64,000 nucleotides of DNA. It comes from JAEZKC01 sp046546375. Lineage in GTDB: Bacteria > Fibrobacterota > Chitinivibrionia > Chitinivibrionales > Chitinispirillaceae. Within the stretch, counting starts at the first letter, position 1; every line of letters starts with the position of its first letter. The notes under the pieces are model-generated. The model worked only from the letters and a program-made list of their open reading frames with translations, made no database searches and was not told the DNA's origin. The position numbers were made by a program, and so were the translations under genes. The stretch covers positions 1 to 64,000 of the forward strand of contig JBKGXV010000010.1 in the NCBI GenBank assembly GCA_046546375.1, in the 5' to 3' direction. Below, piece by piece: positions 35,721-44,521 of this stretch.

Positions 35721-36035
35721 ATGCAGATAGACAACGTATCACAGCCACTCAGAAATGAGATGCGGAAAACTGAAAACGCCAAGAAGGCTGATAAGCAGAT
35801 CAGATCTTCTAAAGTCGGCGGATCAGACCGTTCCGAATTCTCTCAGAAGGGCCAGCAGTTAAGTGATACCAAAGGACAGCTTCAGATCATCAAGGCCAAT
35901 CTTTCCTCCTACCCCGAATTACGCGGTGACAAGATAGCCGAGGTGAAGACCAAAATAGAAAGCGGCTTCTACGATTCGGAGATTTTCATCGACAGGCTGG
36001 CAGATAAACTGCTTAGTGAATTCGGAACCGAGTAG
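35721..36035 (+). CDS. flgM: FlgM, anti-sigma-28 factor
   Basis: 104 residues: disordered N-terminal half (Lys/Ser/Asn) and the C-terminal FlgM helices (LQIIKANLSSYPELRGDKIAEVKTKIESGFYDSEIFIDRLADKLL). Sequesters FliA until the hook is finished, then is exported. ATG 35721 and TTG 35712 are both possible; AAGGAG lies 11 nt before the ATG and only 3 nt before the TTG. Its own sigma-28 promoter gives negative feedback. Confidence 0.88.
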   Translation: MQIDNVSQPLRNEMRKTENAKKADKQIRSSKVGGSDRSEFSQKGQQLSDTKGQLQIIKANLSSYPELRGDKIAEVKTKIESGFYDSEIFIDRLADKLLSEFGTE

Positions 36036-36063
36036 GTATTGAAGTTCATGAATGCAGAGTTGG

Positions 36064-36093
36064 GGACGGGTTATTAAATCCGTCCTTTTTTTT
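36064..36093 (+). terminator. Rho-independent terminator after flgM
   Basis: Stem GGACGG / CCGTCC with a 10-nt loop followed by eight T residues, 28 bp after the flgM stop. Confidence 0.85.
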
Positions 36094-36102
36094 GTGGTGC
36101 GC

Positions 36103-36148
36103 GCCCGAGGTGAATTACCGATACACCTCACAAAATCACCTCTGGGGC
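36103..36148. repeat. GAGGTGA/TCACCTC stem-loop element, copy 1
   Basis: GCCCGAGGTGAATTA at the left pairs with TCACCTCTGGGGC at the right. Read on the minus strand it matches the element at 50964-51005 closely (GAGGTGATTT near one end, TAATTCACCTC at the other). Lies between flgM and the next gene, directly after its terminator. Confidence 0.45.
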
Positions 36149-36150
36149 AA

Positions 36151-36786
36151 TCAATACTGCTCCTTGCAGGCCTCACCCAGAGACCACAAAATATCCTTAC
36201 CGACCACCAGGTCAAGCTTAACCCCGTCATCTACACAATTCCACACATAGTCGAACTGTGCTCTGAAATATCCCTCCTGAGTAGTATAGGTATCAATCTG
36301 TTCCTCCAAAGGAGTTCCGGGAATGAACCGGTTCAGAGTATACACATAGGAGGAATCAAACAAATCGCGGGATAAGCGCTTCTCCAAAGAATATTCTGCA
36401 AAGGAACACTCATGGCTGTCCACTACAGAATTACGCCTCATATCTATATTTTCAGTATCAGCTCTCAACCAGGCACTGTTCAGAAACAGGAAAACGGGCA
36501 GATAAAGAGCTAGAACGATTCCTGATATTATTCTCTTTTTAAACTTAGCAGCAATACCCCAAACAAATTCAGTCACAATCAACAGAACTGAAAAAAAGAG
36601 AATATTGTCAAAAATTCCAGACCGGAAGGAAACTTTGAATAGATCGAAAAAAAACGCTGCGACTAATATTAAAGCATAGATAAAAAAACGCACTCTTTTA
36701 AACGGTACGAATTTGAAAAGAACAAAACCTACAGGTAAAATCAACAAAGGAAACAGCCACACAATATAGCTCACTATTGTATTCAT
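36151..36786 (-). CDS. Membrane protein of unknown function
   Basis: 211 residues. Four hydrophobic helices in the first 120 residues (VSYIVWLFPLLILPVGFVLF, FFIYALILVAAFFF, ILFFSVLLIVTEFVWGIA, IISGIVLALYLPVFLFLN), then a charged, probably periplasmic domain with a few cysteines (SHECSF, VWNCVD, GEACKE). AT-richer than its neighbours. No family recognised. Isolated, downstream of dnaE2 by 186 bp; that gap shows no clear signal. Confidence 0.6.
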   Translation of the reverse strand: MNTIVSYIVWLFPLLILPVGFVLFKFVPFKRVRFFIYALILVAAFFFDLFKVSFRSGIFDNILFFSVLLIVTEFVWGIAAKFKKRIISGIVLALYLPVFLFLNSAWLRADTENIDMRRNSVVDSHECSFAEYSLEKRLSRDLFDSSYVYTLNRFIPGTPLEEQIDTYTTQEGYFRAQFDYVWNCVDDGVKLDLVVGKDILWSLGEACKEQY

Positions 36787-36972
36787 AACAGAGAAAACTC
36801 CACGTAAAGACGATTTATTGAATAGTCACTTAAACCAGCACAGATCGAAAAGTACATTATGCTCTAAATAATTCACAGAATAAATTGAACCATGTATACC
36901 AGTAACCCTTTGTATCTGCCCACATTGGACTGGACCATCATGTAAACCTCATACAAGTATTAGATGCAACAC

Positions 36973-39900
36973 TCAAACCCTACGCACCGCATCCACCTCC
37001 ACCACCTTCACCCCGAATTCCTCAGTTACCTTTCCACCGATAACAAGCGCCACCTGATGTCCAAGAAGCCAGGCATACCTGTTATACACATCAGGGAAAA
37101 GAACCGTTTCGCAGACCCCTGTTTCATCCTCAAAAGTCACAAACACCATACTGTCGCCCCTTTTAGTGGAAACAGTTTTATGAGTGATGCACCAACCCAG
37201 AAAAGAGATTTTTTTCCCGCACATCCGCTCTACATCCCGGATCTTATTCAATGACTGACGTGCAGAGTATCTGATATAGGTGATGGGATGCTGCGGAGTA
37301 AGAAAACCGATGGTACTGTACTGATATGAAAGATATTGCGCGGGAGAAAGCTGTCTGAGTCGAGGCGCATCTGCCCTGCCTTTAGGCCCCTGACGGAAAA
37401 AGGTGCGCATCTGCCAGAACTGCTGAGCTCTGTTGAGAGGGCGGCAGGCATTATCGAATGCGCCAGCAAGAATCAGTTTCTCCGCATCTGATTCATCAAT
37501 ACCGGTGCGGACAAGAAAATCATTCAGAGACCTGTAAGGCCCACCCTCTTGCCGCTCGGATACAAGCTTTTCCTGAGCTTTGTTTACAAGGCCCTTTATC
37601 TGACAGGTACCGACAATGATCATATTGCCCCTTGACCTGAATTTGACATCACTGATATTCACATCCGGCGGATGAATTTTCACCCCCAGTCTCATCGCTT
37701 CACTGATGTAGGCCTGAGTGGAATAATATCCTCCATAGTTGGACATCACTGCAGCCATAAACGCTGCAGGGTAATGAGCCTTCATGTAAGCGGATTGAAA
37801 AGAAACCTGGACATAACTTGCCGAGTGAGGCTTGCAGAAGGAGTATCCACAGAAAGAAAGCATCATCCTCCATACCTGCTCGATCACTTGTTCCGTGATG
37901 CCGTTTTTTCGACATCCTTCAAAGAAACGGTTCCTGTAATCGTCAAAACGCCTGTTGCGCACCTTTTTAGACATAATCTTGCGCAGTACATCCGCATCCT
38001 CGAAGGAGAACCCGGCCATTGCCATAGCAACCTTTGACACGTCTTCCTGATAGACCATAATCCCGAACGTTTCGCTGAGAACCTCCTTGAGTGCTGGATG
38101 GAGAGCCTCATAAGGCTCTCCATGAAGACGACGGAGATAGGCCTGGATGTAACTATTTGCTGCAGGGCGAATTATGGAGGAATGGATAACCAGATGCTCG
38201 AAGTCTCCCCTGCCGCTTTTTTTCTGCAGAAGACGCATGGCCGGAGACTCCACATAAAACACACCCATGCTTTCACCTTTGGCGAGCAGATCGACAGTGG
38301 AAGAATCACTCTGAGGATCCCAGTTCTGCTCATCGAAATCGATCCCCTCAGTGTACACATTTTCTATAGCATCCCGGATCACCGCAAGAGAACGATTCCC
38401 CAGCAAGTCGATTTTAACCAACCCCATAGCCTCGGCACCATCCTTTTCCCACTGAATAATCGGAAAGCCCTTGGCCGAATACTGTACGGGTACATGACTG
38501 CTGATAGGTCCAGGGGTGATAATCACTCCTCCACAGTGAGTTCCGATCCCCCGGGGCATGCCGATGATTTTCTGTGCGGTGGCAAGAATCTGGGGCCAAG
38601 GGGGATCAAGCTTGAGATGACGGGTAGAAGGCCAGAGCATCAGTGCTTTTTCCAACTGCCCCTCCCCTTCGGGAATCTCGGCAAACCAGGGCATTTTCTT
38701 GGTAACCTCACTTATTTCCCGTTCCGTACAACCGAATACGCGTGCGATCTCACGCACCGCCATACGCATTTTACAGGTCTGATGAGTGGCAACCATAGCC
38801 GTGTGATTCGTACCATATTTGCGGAACACATATTCAAGCACCTCATCGCGCTCATCCCAGGCAAAATCCACATCGATATCGGGCGGATCGACTCTGCCCG
38901 GATTGAGAAACCGCTCAAACATGAGATTGTACCGAACAGGATCGACATTGGTGATCCCCAGAGAATAAGCCACTATACTTGCCGCCCCGGATCCTCTCCC
39001 GCACGTACGCGGTGACTGCTTCACAATATCATCCACCACAAGAAAATAGGAGGAAAAACCTTTGCGCTCTATCATACCAAGCTCATAATCAAGCCGGTTT
39101 GTGACCTCATCGCTCAGATTTTCACCATAACGCCAACGGGCTCCCTGGTACGCCTTTTCCCGCAGAAGCTCCCTTGCACTTTTACTGCAGGTGAATTCAG
39201 GCATCACAAACCTGCCGAAGTCATTTTTAGACTGTATCGATTCTGCGAAACGCTCCGTATCACACAAGGCCTGCTCGAACACTTCGAAACGATCACGAAT
39301 CTCCGGAAAAGGTCTGATAAGGGCATCTGACGAGAATAATTCTTTGGAATCAAGCCTGGAGAGAGTGGTATTCAGATCAATGGCCCGAAGAAGACGGTGA
39401 GTGTAATGCTGAGATTCATCGATAAAAAGAGCATACGGAATGATAAGAGAAGATATTCGGCGCTGTTTTACCCAAACAGGCGCTCTTCTGGGGCGGGTCA
39501 TGCGATAATAAACCGGAAGCGTATCCTGAAGAGAGGAAAGTATACTGAAAGAATCGGACGCGAGATGAAGTCCGTCAGAATTGCTTTTTATGGATTTCAG
39601 CAGATCAAAATCTGAAGCGCAATGCTTTTCACTGATTATTCTGCAGAGATTGGAATACCCGGAATCACCATGAGAATAAAGCAGCAGAGCTCCCTCGGGA
39701 GTAGTGATTGAAGCTCCGATAATCGGGCGAAGCTCATATTCCCTGCAGGCACCAAGAAACGCGGGCAGACCGTAGAGATTATCCGTATCCGTAAGTGCAA
39801 CGGCAGAATAACCCAGCTCTTTTGCGAAACGGCAGATGGTTTTCAGATCCAAAACCCCGCACAGAATAGAGAAATGTGAAATAGCGGAAAGCAGAACCAT
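36973..39900 (-). CDS. dnaE2: Error-prone DNA polymerase III alpha subunit (DnaE2/ImuC type)
   Basis: 975 residues, shorter than replicative DnaE1 (about 1160). Contains the PHP domain (ALTDTDNLYGLPAF), the catalytic palm with PDIDVDF (about 38862-38882), the PolIII alpha finger motif AYMKAHYPAAFMAAVMSN, a helix-hairpin-helix region (VRTGIDESDAEKLILAGAF) and an OB fold at the end. The C-terminal tau-binding domain is missing, as in DnaE2. Likely does translesion synthesis after DNA damage. It begins 3 bp after the ABC permease gene, so it depends on the upstream operon. Downstream in the same operon as the ImuB-like gene. Confidence 0.88.
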   Translation of the reverse strand: MVLLSAISHFSILCGVLDLKTICRFAKELGYSAVALTDTDNLYGLPAFLGACREYELRPIIGASITTPEGALLLYSHGDSGYSNLCRIISEKHCASDFDLLKSIKSNSDGLHLASDSFSILSSLQDTLPVYYRMTRPRRAPVWVKQRRISSLIIPYALFIDESQHYTHRLLRAIDLNTTLSRLDSKELFSSDALIRPFPEIRDRFEVFEQALCDTERFAESIQSKNDFGRFVMPEFTCSKSARELLREKAYQGARWRYGENLSDEVTNRLDYELGMIERKGFSSYFLVVDDIVKQSPRTCGRGSGAASIVAYSLGITNVDPVRYNLMFERFLNPGRVDPPDIDVDFAWDERDEVLEYVFRKYGTNHTAMVATHQTCKMRMAVREIARVFGCTEREISEVTKKMPWFAEIPEGEGQLEKALMLWPSTRHLKLDPPWPQILATAQKIIGMPRGIGTHCGGVIITPGPISSHVPVQYSAKGFPIIQWEKDGAEAMGLVKIDLLGNRSLAVIRDAIENVYTEGIDFDEQNWDPQSDSSTVDLLAKGESMGVFYVESPAMRLLQKKSGRGDFEHLVIHSSIIRPAANSYIQAYLRRLHGEPYEALHPALKEVLSETFGIMVYQEDVSKVAMAMAGFSFEDADVLRKIMSKKVRNRRFDDYRNRFFEGCRKNGITEQVIEQVWRMMLSFCGYSFCKPHSASYVQVSFQSAYMKAHYPAAFMAAVMSNYGGYYSTQAYISEAMRLGVKIHPPDVNISDVKFRSRGNMIIVGTCQIKGLVNKAQEKLVSERQEGGPYRSLNDFLVRTGIDESDAEKLILAGAFDNACRPLNRAQQFWQMRTFFRQGPKGRADAPRLRQLSPAQYLSYQYSTIGFLTPQHPITYIRYSARQSLNKIRDVERMCGKKISFLGWCITHKTVSTKRGDSMVFVTFEDETGVCETVLFPDVYNRYAWLLGHQVALVIGGKVTEEFGVKVVEVDAVRRV

Positions 39901-39903
39901 ACA

Positions 39904-41106
39904 TCAAACCACACTGAACCATTCGTTTCTTTTTATGTATCTCCACTCTGCAAAAAGTACCATGAACAGAGCCAGGAAAATGAAAACAGAACCGAGCCAG
40001 GGAATAAACAAACCGAGACCGCAAATGCCCAGAAGAGAACATTCAAAACCGTAACGTCTCTCTTCAGAAAGCATCGTGGAACGGCCGGTGACCAAAGACA
40101 TGACCATCAAAGCCAGAATAAACTGAAATGCCCTGGCAGCGTACATAGCTGAAGCTTGAAAATCGATGAGCAAAGGGAAAACAGCCACTGCACACAAAGC
40201 CGGGACACTCTGAAGAAATGCAGATGATAAAAGAAGCTCTCTTCCCCGGGCCCGGCTGCAGGGATGAACCGACAGTTTGAACGCGGCTTCCCGCAGAGAC
40301 ACAGTGTTGTTCATCTGAATGAAAAAGGCTGCAACCATGAGAATACATTCATTCATACCATACGCTGTATTACCCACATAGCGCAGCAGAACAAAGAGAA
40401 AAAGCGGAACAGCTACAAACAATAAGGGCTGGAACGGTTCAGAACGGAGAAGATAAAGAAAATTACGGAACACAAGGGGATACATCCGTCTAGGTGCACA
40501 CCGGGAAATGCTTTTGGATAGAATCAAAACGTAGTTGGCCTTGAAGCGACTGTAGAAAGATTCCTTGCCGGGCAAGCGTAGAAGGGATCGGGAATCTTTG
40601 CGAGCAGGTTCTGTAATCGCAAAGATTTTTTTGAACAGGGTTCCCGAACCAACCAGACCGAATACCACTCCCACAGGCACCAGGGCAAGATTCATAAAAG
40701 AACGTTCACCAAGAATAAAAATTTCCAGAACAAGTGCGGCTCCTAAGGCACCGGAAACGAAACACAGCCAAATCCGCCGGAATTTATGAAGCATACCGAA
40801 AAGGACTTCCCGTCTCTGGGAAATTCCGAAACCATACACAAAGAACAGATCCTCCCGTCTGACATTACGAAGGACTCCCAAAAAGCGCAGATTAAGAACA
40901 GTCCAGCCTGCAAGGGCTCCAATACCGATCAGCCAGGTTGTGGGAATGGGAGGGATACCACATGTGGGTCTGATAAACGGCACATATTCAAAAACGGAAA
41001 AGACAAGCAGGCCAAGCAGCACCCCCTTAATAGCCGGGCGACGAAACGGTCGGGATATTCCCAGTATTTCTCTTTCTGCTGTATCAAGAACGCGTCTGCG
41101 TATCAT
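39904..41106 (-). CDS. ABC-2-type permease, unusual neighbour of dnaE2
   Basis: 400 residues with about eight to ten hydrophobic helices in two groups (GVLLGLLVFSVFEYVPFI, LIGIGALAGWTVLNLRF; later FLFVLLRYVGNTAYGM, ILALMVMSLVTG, LGSVFIFLALFMVLFAEW). A cytoplasmic loop rich in Arg/Lys lies between them. The start overlaps the ATPase gene by 4 bp, so the two form an ABC exporter. The substrate is unknown; the family resembles bacteriocin or polysaccharide-type ABC-2 permeases only loosely. Confidence 0.65.
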   Translation of the reverse strand: MIRRRVLDTAEREILGISRPFRRPAIKGVLLGLLVFSVFEYVPFIRPTCGIPPIPTTWLIGIGALAGWTVLNLRFLGVLRNVRREDLFFVYGFGISQRREVLFGMLHKFRRIWLCFVSGALGAALVLEIFILGERSFMNLALVPVGVVFGLVGSGTLFKKIFAITEPARKDSRSLLRLPGKESFYSRFKANYVLILSKSISRCAPRRMYPLVFRNFLYLLRSEPFQPLLFVAVPLFLFVLLRYVGNTAYGMNECILMVAAFFIQMNNTVSLREAAFKLSVHPCSRARGRELLLSSAFLQSVPALCAVAVFPLLIDFQASAMYAARAFQFILALMVMSLVTGRSTMLSEERRYGFECSLLGICGLGLFIPWLGSVFIFLALFMVLFAEWRYIKRNEWFSVV

Positions 41107-41855
41107 CTCCCCACCACCCGTTCACCAGTGAAAAGAGAGAAATAAATTTCATCCAACGCCATTCCGGGCCAATGCTCACAGAGCTGATCGAGACTTCCGC
41201 AGAAAAGAGATGCTCCACCTTTAAGGATTATCACCGTATCAGCCAGTTTCTCGACAAAATCAAGCACATGGGATGATACAAGCGTACCGATCCCCTCCTG
41301 ACGGAAAAGGGACACAAGCTGTTTTACCCCATACACAGAAGCCGGATCAAGACCGTTTGTCGGCTCATCCAGAACAAGAAACTTTTCCGCAGCCGTGAAT
41401 GCCACCATCAGAGATGTTTTCTTGCGCATACCCTGGGAGTAATCACTGCACGGTTTCAGTTCAAACCAGTCCTCCAAAAAAAGATACCGCCTGAAGAGCT
41501 CCATGCGTTGCCTGAAAAGATCTTCTTTCACACCGCGAAGCTCCCGAATCACTTCCAGATTCTCCCTTCCGCTCAGGGTTTCATCCAGAACCGGATGCTC
41601 CGGAGCATACCCCACCCCGAATGCACTGATGAAATCTCCTGGAGGAATATCCACAACAGATGAATCAACCTTGTATTCACCCTCCGTACCGGTGATCTGG
41701 CGCAGAAGAATTTTTATAAGAGTGGTTTTGCCACTGCCGTTCGAACCCACCAGTGCCGTACAGCCAGAAGCGGAAAAAGAGATGTCCAGCGGTCCCAAAC
41801 AGAATCCCCCTGAGCCGGGGTACTCATAGATCAGTCGTTCAAGTGCAATGCGCAT
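41103..41855 (-). CDS. ABC transporter ATP-binding protein
   Basis: About 250 residues. Walker A GSNGSGKT, signature motif YSQGMRKKTSL, Walker B FLVLDEPTNGLDPAS and H-loop SSHVLDFVEKLA are intact. It pairs with the permease gene that overlaps its end. ATG 41855 is preferred over the longer frame because the beta-strand fold starts there (MRIALERLIYEYPG). Inserted between the ImuB-like and dnaE2 genes. Confidence 0.88.
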   Translation of the reverse strand: MRIALERLIYEYPGSGGFCLGPLDISFSASGCTALVGSNGSGKTTLIKILLRQITGTEGEYKVDSSVVDIPPGDFISAFGVGYAPEHPVLDETLSGRENLEVIRELRGVKEDLFRQRMELFRRYLFLEDWFELKPCSDYSQGMRKKTSLMVAFTAAEKFLVLDEPTNGLDPASVYGVKQLVSLFRQEGIGTLVSSHVLDFVEKLADTVIILKGGASLFCGSLDQLCEHWPGMALDEIYFSLFTGERVVGR

Positions 41856-41947
41856 AAAGCTATCTTTGCCTCGGTAAAAAAGAAATGGGATCAATCAGGT
41901 AAAGCAGTCTGAAAATACCATATCGGCAACAACCAAGTCGAATTACC

Positions 41948-43105
41948 CTACGCCACATCTCTCCCCCAGAATTTTATAGACTTTTCCCCGAAATTTTTTC
42001 TTATCTGATCAAGAGCCCCCATCAGATGACGCTCTTTCTGACTGTCCACAAACATATCCATCTGCCCGTAAGGGAAAGTAAGCTCTGTGCACTCAAGATC
42101 GAGCTCGGAAAGCCGCACTCTGCGGGTGAAGATTTTCCGAAGCACCTCATATGCATAGTCAAAAAGGCTCAGATCACCCTGCACGGGAAAAGGCAGTTTA
42201 AGTAACCTGGACGCGGCAGTTCCATCAGCATAACTTATGCGCAACCGGATTCTCCCTGTACCCAACCCCATATCCCTCACGCGACAGCCGGCACGGGACA
42301 CCAGATGAAACAATGCACAGGATATCATCTGCTCATCATTGGTCTGCTCCTGCAGAGTAAGCGTTTCTCTCACGGAAGGGGGCGGCTGGACTATATCACG
42401 CACCGAGGATTCATCAATACCCCTGGCCTGATCATAGATATCTTTGGCGGCAGGCCCCAGAGCACATGCCAGATCGGCAGGGGGGATCTGGAGTATATCC
42501 TGAACCGTATGAACATTGAACTGAAGCAGCTGATTGAGAATACGGTTGTCCAGACCGGGAAGAAACGTTACCGGAAGAGGTGCCATGAATTCCTCCTCAC
42601 AACCGCTCATAACAGAGCACAACCCCTTGGGCTTTATCACCCGGGTAGCCACTTTACTCACCAATCGATTGGAAGCCACACCCACAGCGCTGTCAAACCG
42701 GCACTCCCGCAGGATCTGTTTTCTGAACCTGTCCCCCACATCGACAGATGGACCCAAAAGCCGGCGGGTTCCGGTAAGATCAATAAAAAGATGCCCGGGA
42801 CCGGCGGTTTCCGCCTTTGGTGAAAGCTGTGAAGCGCCCTTCATAAGCACCCCTTCGGCTCTTTCATATGCCGAAGGAAGAGGTGAGGTAAGAGTCAGGT
42901 CTCTGCAGGTCCGCTGCGCAGCTTCCGGAGACATTCCCCGTCTCACCCCTGCCTCGAACGCCTCTGCGGACATGTCCAGCACCACTTTTCGACCTGCCCC
43001 CGCACTGACTACCGCCACCGGCCGCTCCTTGAGCCTGGGGTTGAGCACTCTGGCCACTGAGACAAAGAAATTCACCACATTTATATGAAGAATGGAACGT
43101 TCCAT
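41948..43105 (-). CDS. Catalytically dead Y-family polymerase (ImuB-like)
   Basis: 385 residues aligned to DinB/Pol IV. The catalytic site is lost: canonical HxD reads HIN (N9), and the SIDE pair after the SP landmark at 95-96 reads GPGH (G104, H105). Only the final D of the FLDLT motif is kept (FIDLTGT). Structural parts remain: LPGLDNRILNQLLQFNVHTVQDIL (HhH), little finger and tail. This is the state seen in ImuB, which acts as a clamp adaptor for DnaE2 rather than a polymerase. Overlaps no neighbour; a 178-bp gap upstream holds a hairpin. Confidence 0.82.
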   Translation of the reverse strand: MERSILHINVVNFFVSVARVLNPRLKERPVAVVSAGAGRKVVLDMSAEAFEAGVRRGMSPEAAQRTCRDLTLTSPLPSAYERAEGVLMKGASQLSPKAETAGPGHLFIDLTGTRRLLGPSVDVGDRFRKQILRECRFDSAVGVASNRLVSKVATRVIKPKGLCSVMSGCEEEFMAPLPVTFLPGLDNRILNQLLQFNVHTVQDILQIPPADLACALGPAAKDIYDQARGIDESSVRDIVQPPPSVRETLTLQEQTNDEQMISCALFHLVSRAGCRVRDMGLGTGRIRLRISYADGTAASRLLKLPFPVQGDLSLFDYAYEVLRKIFTRRVRLSELDLECTELTFPYGQMDMFVDSQKERHLMGALDQIRKNFGEKSIKFWGRDVA

Positions 43106-43106
43106 T
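43091..43106. promoter_or_regulatory. 16-bp perfect palindrome over the ImuB-like start codon
   Basis: AATGGAACGTTCCATT is a perfect dyad spanning the start codon (43103-43105). It could be an operator; it resembles GAAC/GTTC half-sites used by Gram-positive LexA but with no spacer, so identity is uncertain. Confidence 0.3.
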
Positions 43107-43206
43107 CAGACCTCATGATTAAGATTGGAAACGAAAACTGATTACGCCGGGGTAGAGACAATAATTTTGAGGGCAAAACCGGGGCCGTTTAGGAGATGAG
43201 ATAATG

Positions 43207-43236
43207 CCTTGGAGGAAAATTACTGATTCCTCCAGG
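43207..43236. repeat. GGAGGAA/TTCCTCC stem-loop upstream of ImuB-like gene
   Basis: CCTTGGAGGAA and TTCCTCCAGG form a 9-10 bp stem. A nearby TCACCTC word (minus strand GAGGTGATTT) links it to the other elements at 36103, 46429 and 50964. No T run, so not a simple terminator. Confidence 0.35.
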
Positions 43237-43283
43237 AAACATCAAATCACCTCTCTCTCCCACAAACCCGTATTTCTAAACCG

Positions 43284-44066
43284 CTATTCTCTACCCAGCA
43301 TCTCCCTGAGCTTCAACGCATTCCGCACGGCCTGACCTTTAGAATGATTATTGAACACCAAAAGCACTACTCCGGCTATTTCCTGCATCAGCCTGATTTT
43401 TGGGATCCACTCCTTCAGCTCTTCTTCGGAATAACTGTAATCATAACGACTTACATTATCACCGCACCACCAGTTTTTCCTGTTGCGCCCGTGGAATCTG
43501 ACATAAGCAAGATCAGAGGTCACCAATGCTGTGGGTTTGGGCAGTTTGGGCAAACGAGGCTCATCCACATTAACCAACGCCAATTTCCGAGACTCCAACT
43601 CTTTATAAACAGATTCACGCTGCCAGTCTCTGCCCCTGAATTCAACCGCAAGCGGAATCTCGCCGAATCCGTTACAAAGCGCATCCAGATATTTTCTGTT
43701 GGTAGATGTGTAATGAAAACTGTGCGGAAACTGAAGCAGCACAGAAGCCAGCTTGGAATCGATAAGCAGAGGTTCAATCCCCTGCATAAATGTTTGGGTT
43801 TCCCGGACCCGCTGCGCCGGATCGATATCGTGGGTAAGAGTCCGGTGAGCCTTTACCGAAAAGGTGAAATCATCCCCCACCGTCTCAGCCATTCTTTTGA
43901 TCATGCCCGCTTCAGGCTGACGATAATAGGTGAAGTTGAGTTCCGTAGTATTGAAATGTGCTGAAAAAAACCGCAGATACTCACTCTGTCTCGTACCGGG
44001 AGGATAAAATGAACCGACCCAGTCAGAATAGGAGTACCCGCTTGTTCCTATCAGAATCCTGTTCAT
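43284..44066 (-). CDS. DUF72 family protein (YecE-like)
   Basis: 260 residues. The start ILIGTSGYSYSDWVGSFYPPGTRQSEYLRFFSAHFNTTELNFTYY and the LAVEFRGRDWQ block are the DUF72 hallmark. TIM-barrel-like family of unknown function, often near DNA-metabolism genes. It lies 75 bp after the TfoX-domain gene on the same strand. Confidence 0.88.
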   Translation of the reverse strand: MNRILIGTSGYSYSDWVGSFYPPGTRQSEYLRFFSAHFNTTELNFTYYRQPEAGMIKRMAETVGDDFTFSVKAHRTLTHDIDPAQRVRETQTFMQGIEPLLIDSKLASVLLQFPHSFHYTSTNRKYLDALCNGFGEIPLAVEFRGRDWQRESVYKELESRKLALVNVDEPRLPKLPKPTALVTSDLAYVRFHGRNRKNWWCGDNVSRYDYSYSEEELKEWIPKIRLMQEIAGVVLLVFNNHSKGQAVRNALKLREMLGRE

Positions 44067-44141
44067 TTTATGCTGCCATCAGTGCACAGATTTCAATTGT
44101 GGTTCTGAATGGTTCCTGAATACAGACCCTATAATTCAACC

Positions 44142-44483
44142 TCATTTCGATCCCCTTTTCACCTTTTTCTTTTTCACTTTAGGCTCGGGAAGCTGCTCAG
44201 CAGTGACTCTCACCAGTTCACCAATCCAATCCCTATTCTCAATCTGATCCTCAATGAGGAAATAAGGCTTTGCCCCGGAATACGGTGCAGCTTCAGAAAC
44301 ATCCCCTATAAAAGCCCGTCCCGCTTCAGTCGGTTTTACATAAAGCTGATTACTGCAAATCAGTGCCACGACCTTGCCATTGCAATAGAGGGCATACTCA
44401 CCAAACATTTTTCTGTAAGTGACTGTTCCAGCACGTTCCATCTGCTCCACAACGAATCCCACAAAATCTTCATCCGATGACAC
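44142..44483 (-). CDS. TfoX N-terminal domain protein
   Basis: 113 residues. The TfoX N-terminal fold is clear: SSDEDFVGFVVEQMERAGTVTYRKMFGEYALYCNGKVVALICSNQLYVK. A lysine-rich tail follows (KVKKKKVKRGSK). GTG start with GGAGG five nt upstream. It lacks the TfoX C-terminal domain, as do many stand-alone homologues whose role is unknown. Confidence 0.82.
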   Translation of the reverse strand: MSSDEDFVGFVVEQMERAGTVTYRKMFGEYALYCNGKVVALICSNQLYVKPTEAGRAFIGDVSEAAPYSGAKPYFLIEDQIENRDWIGELVRVTAEQLPEPKVKKKKVKRGSK

Positions 44484-44521
44484 CTAAACCTCCTGTTTTC
44501 AACATGTTACAGAACTTCCTT

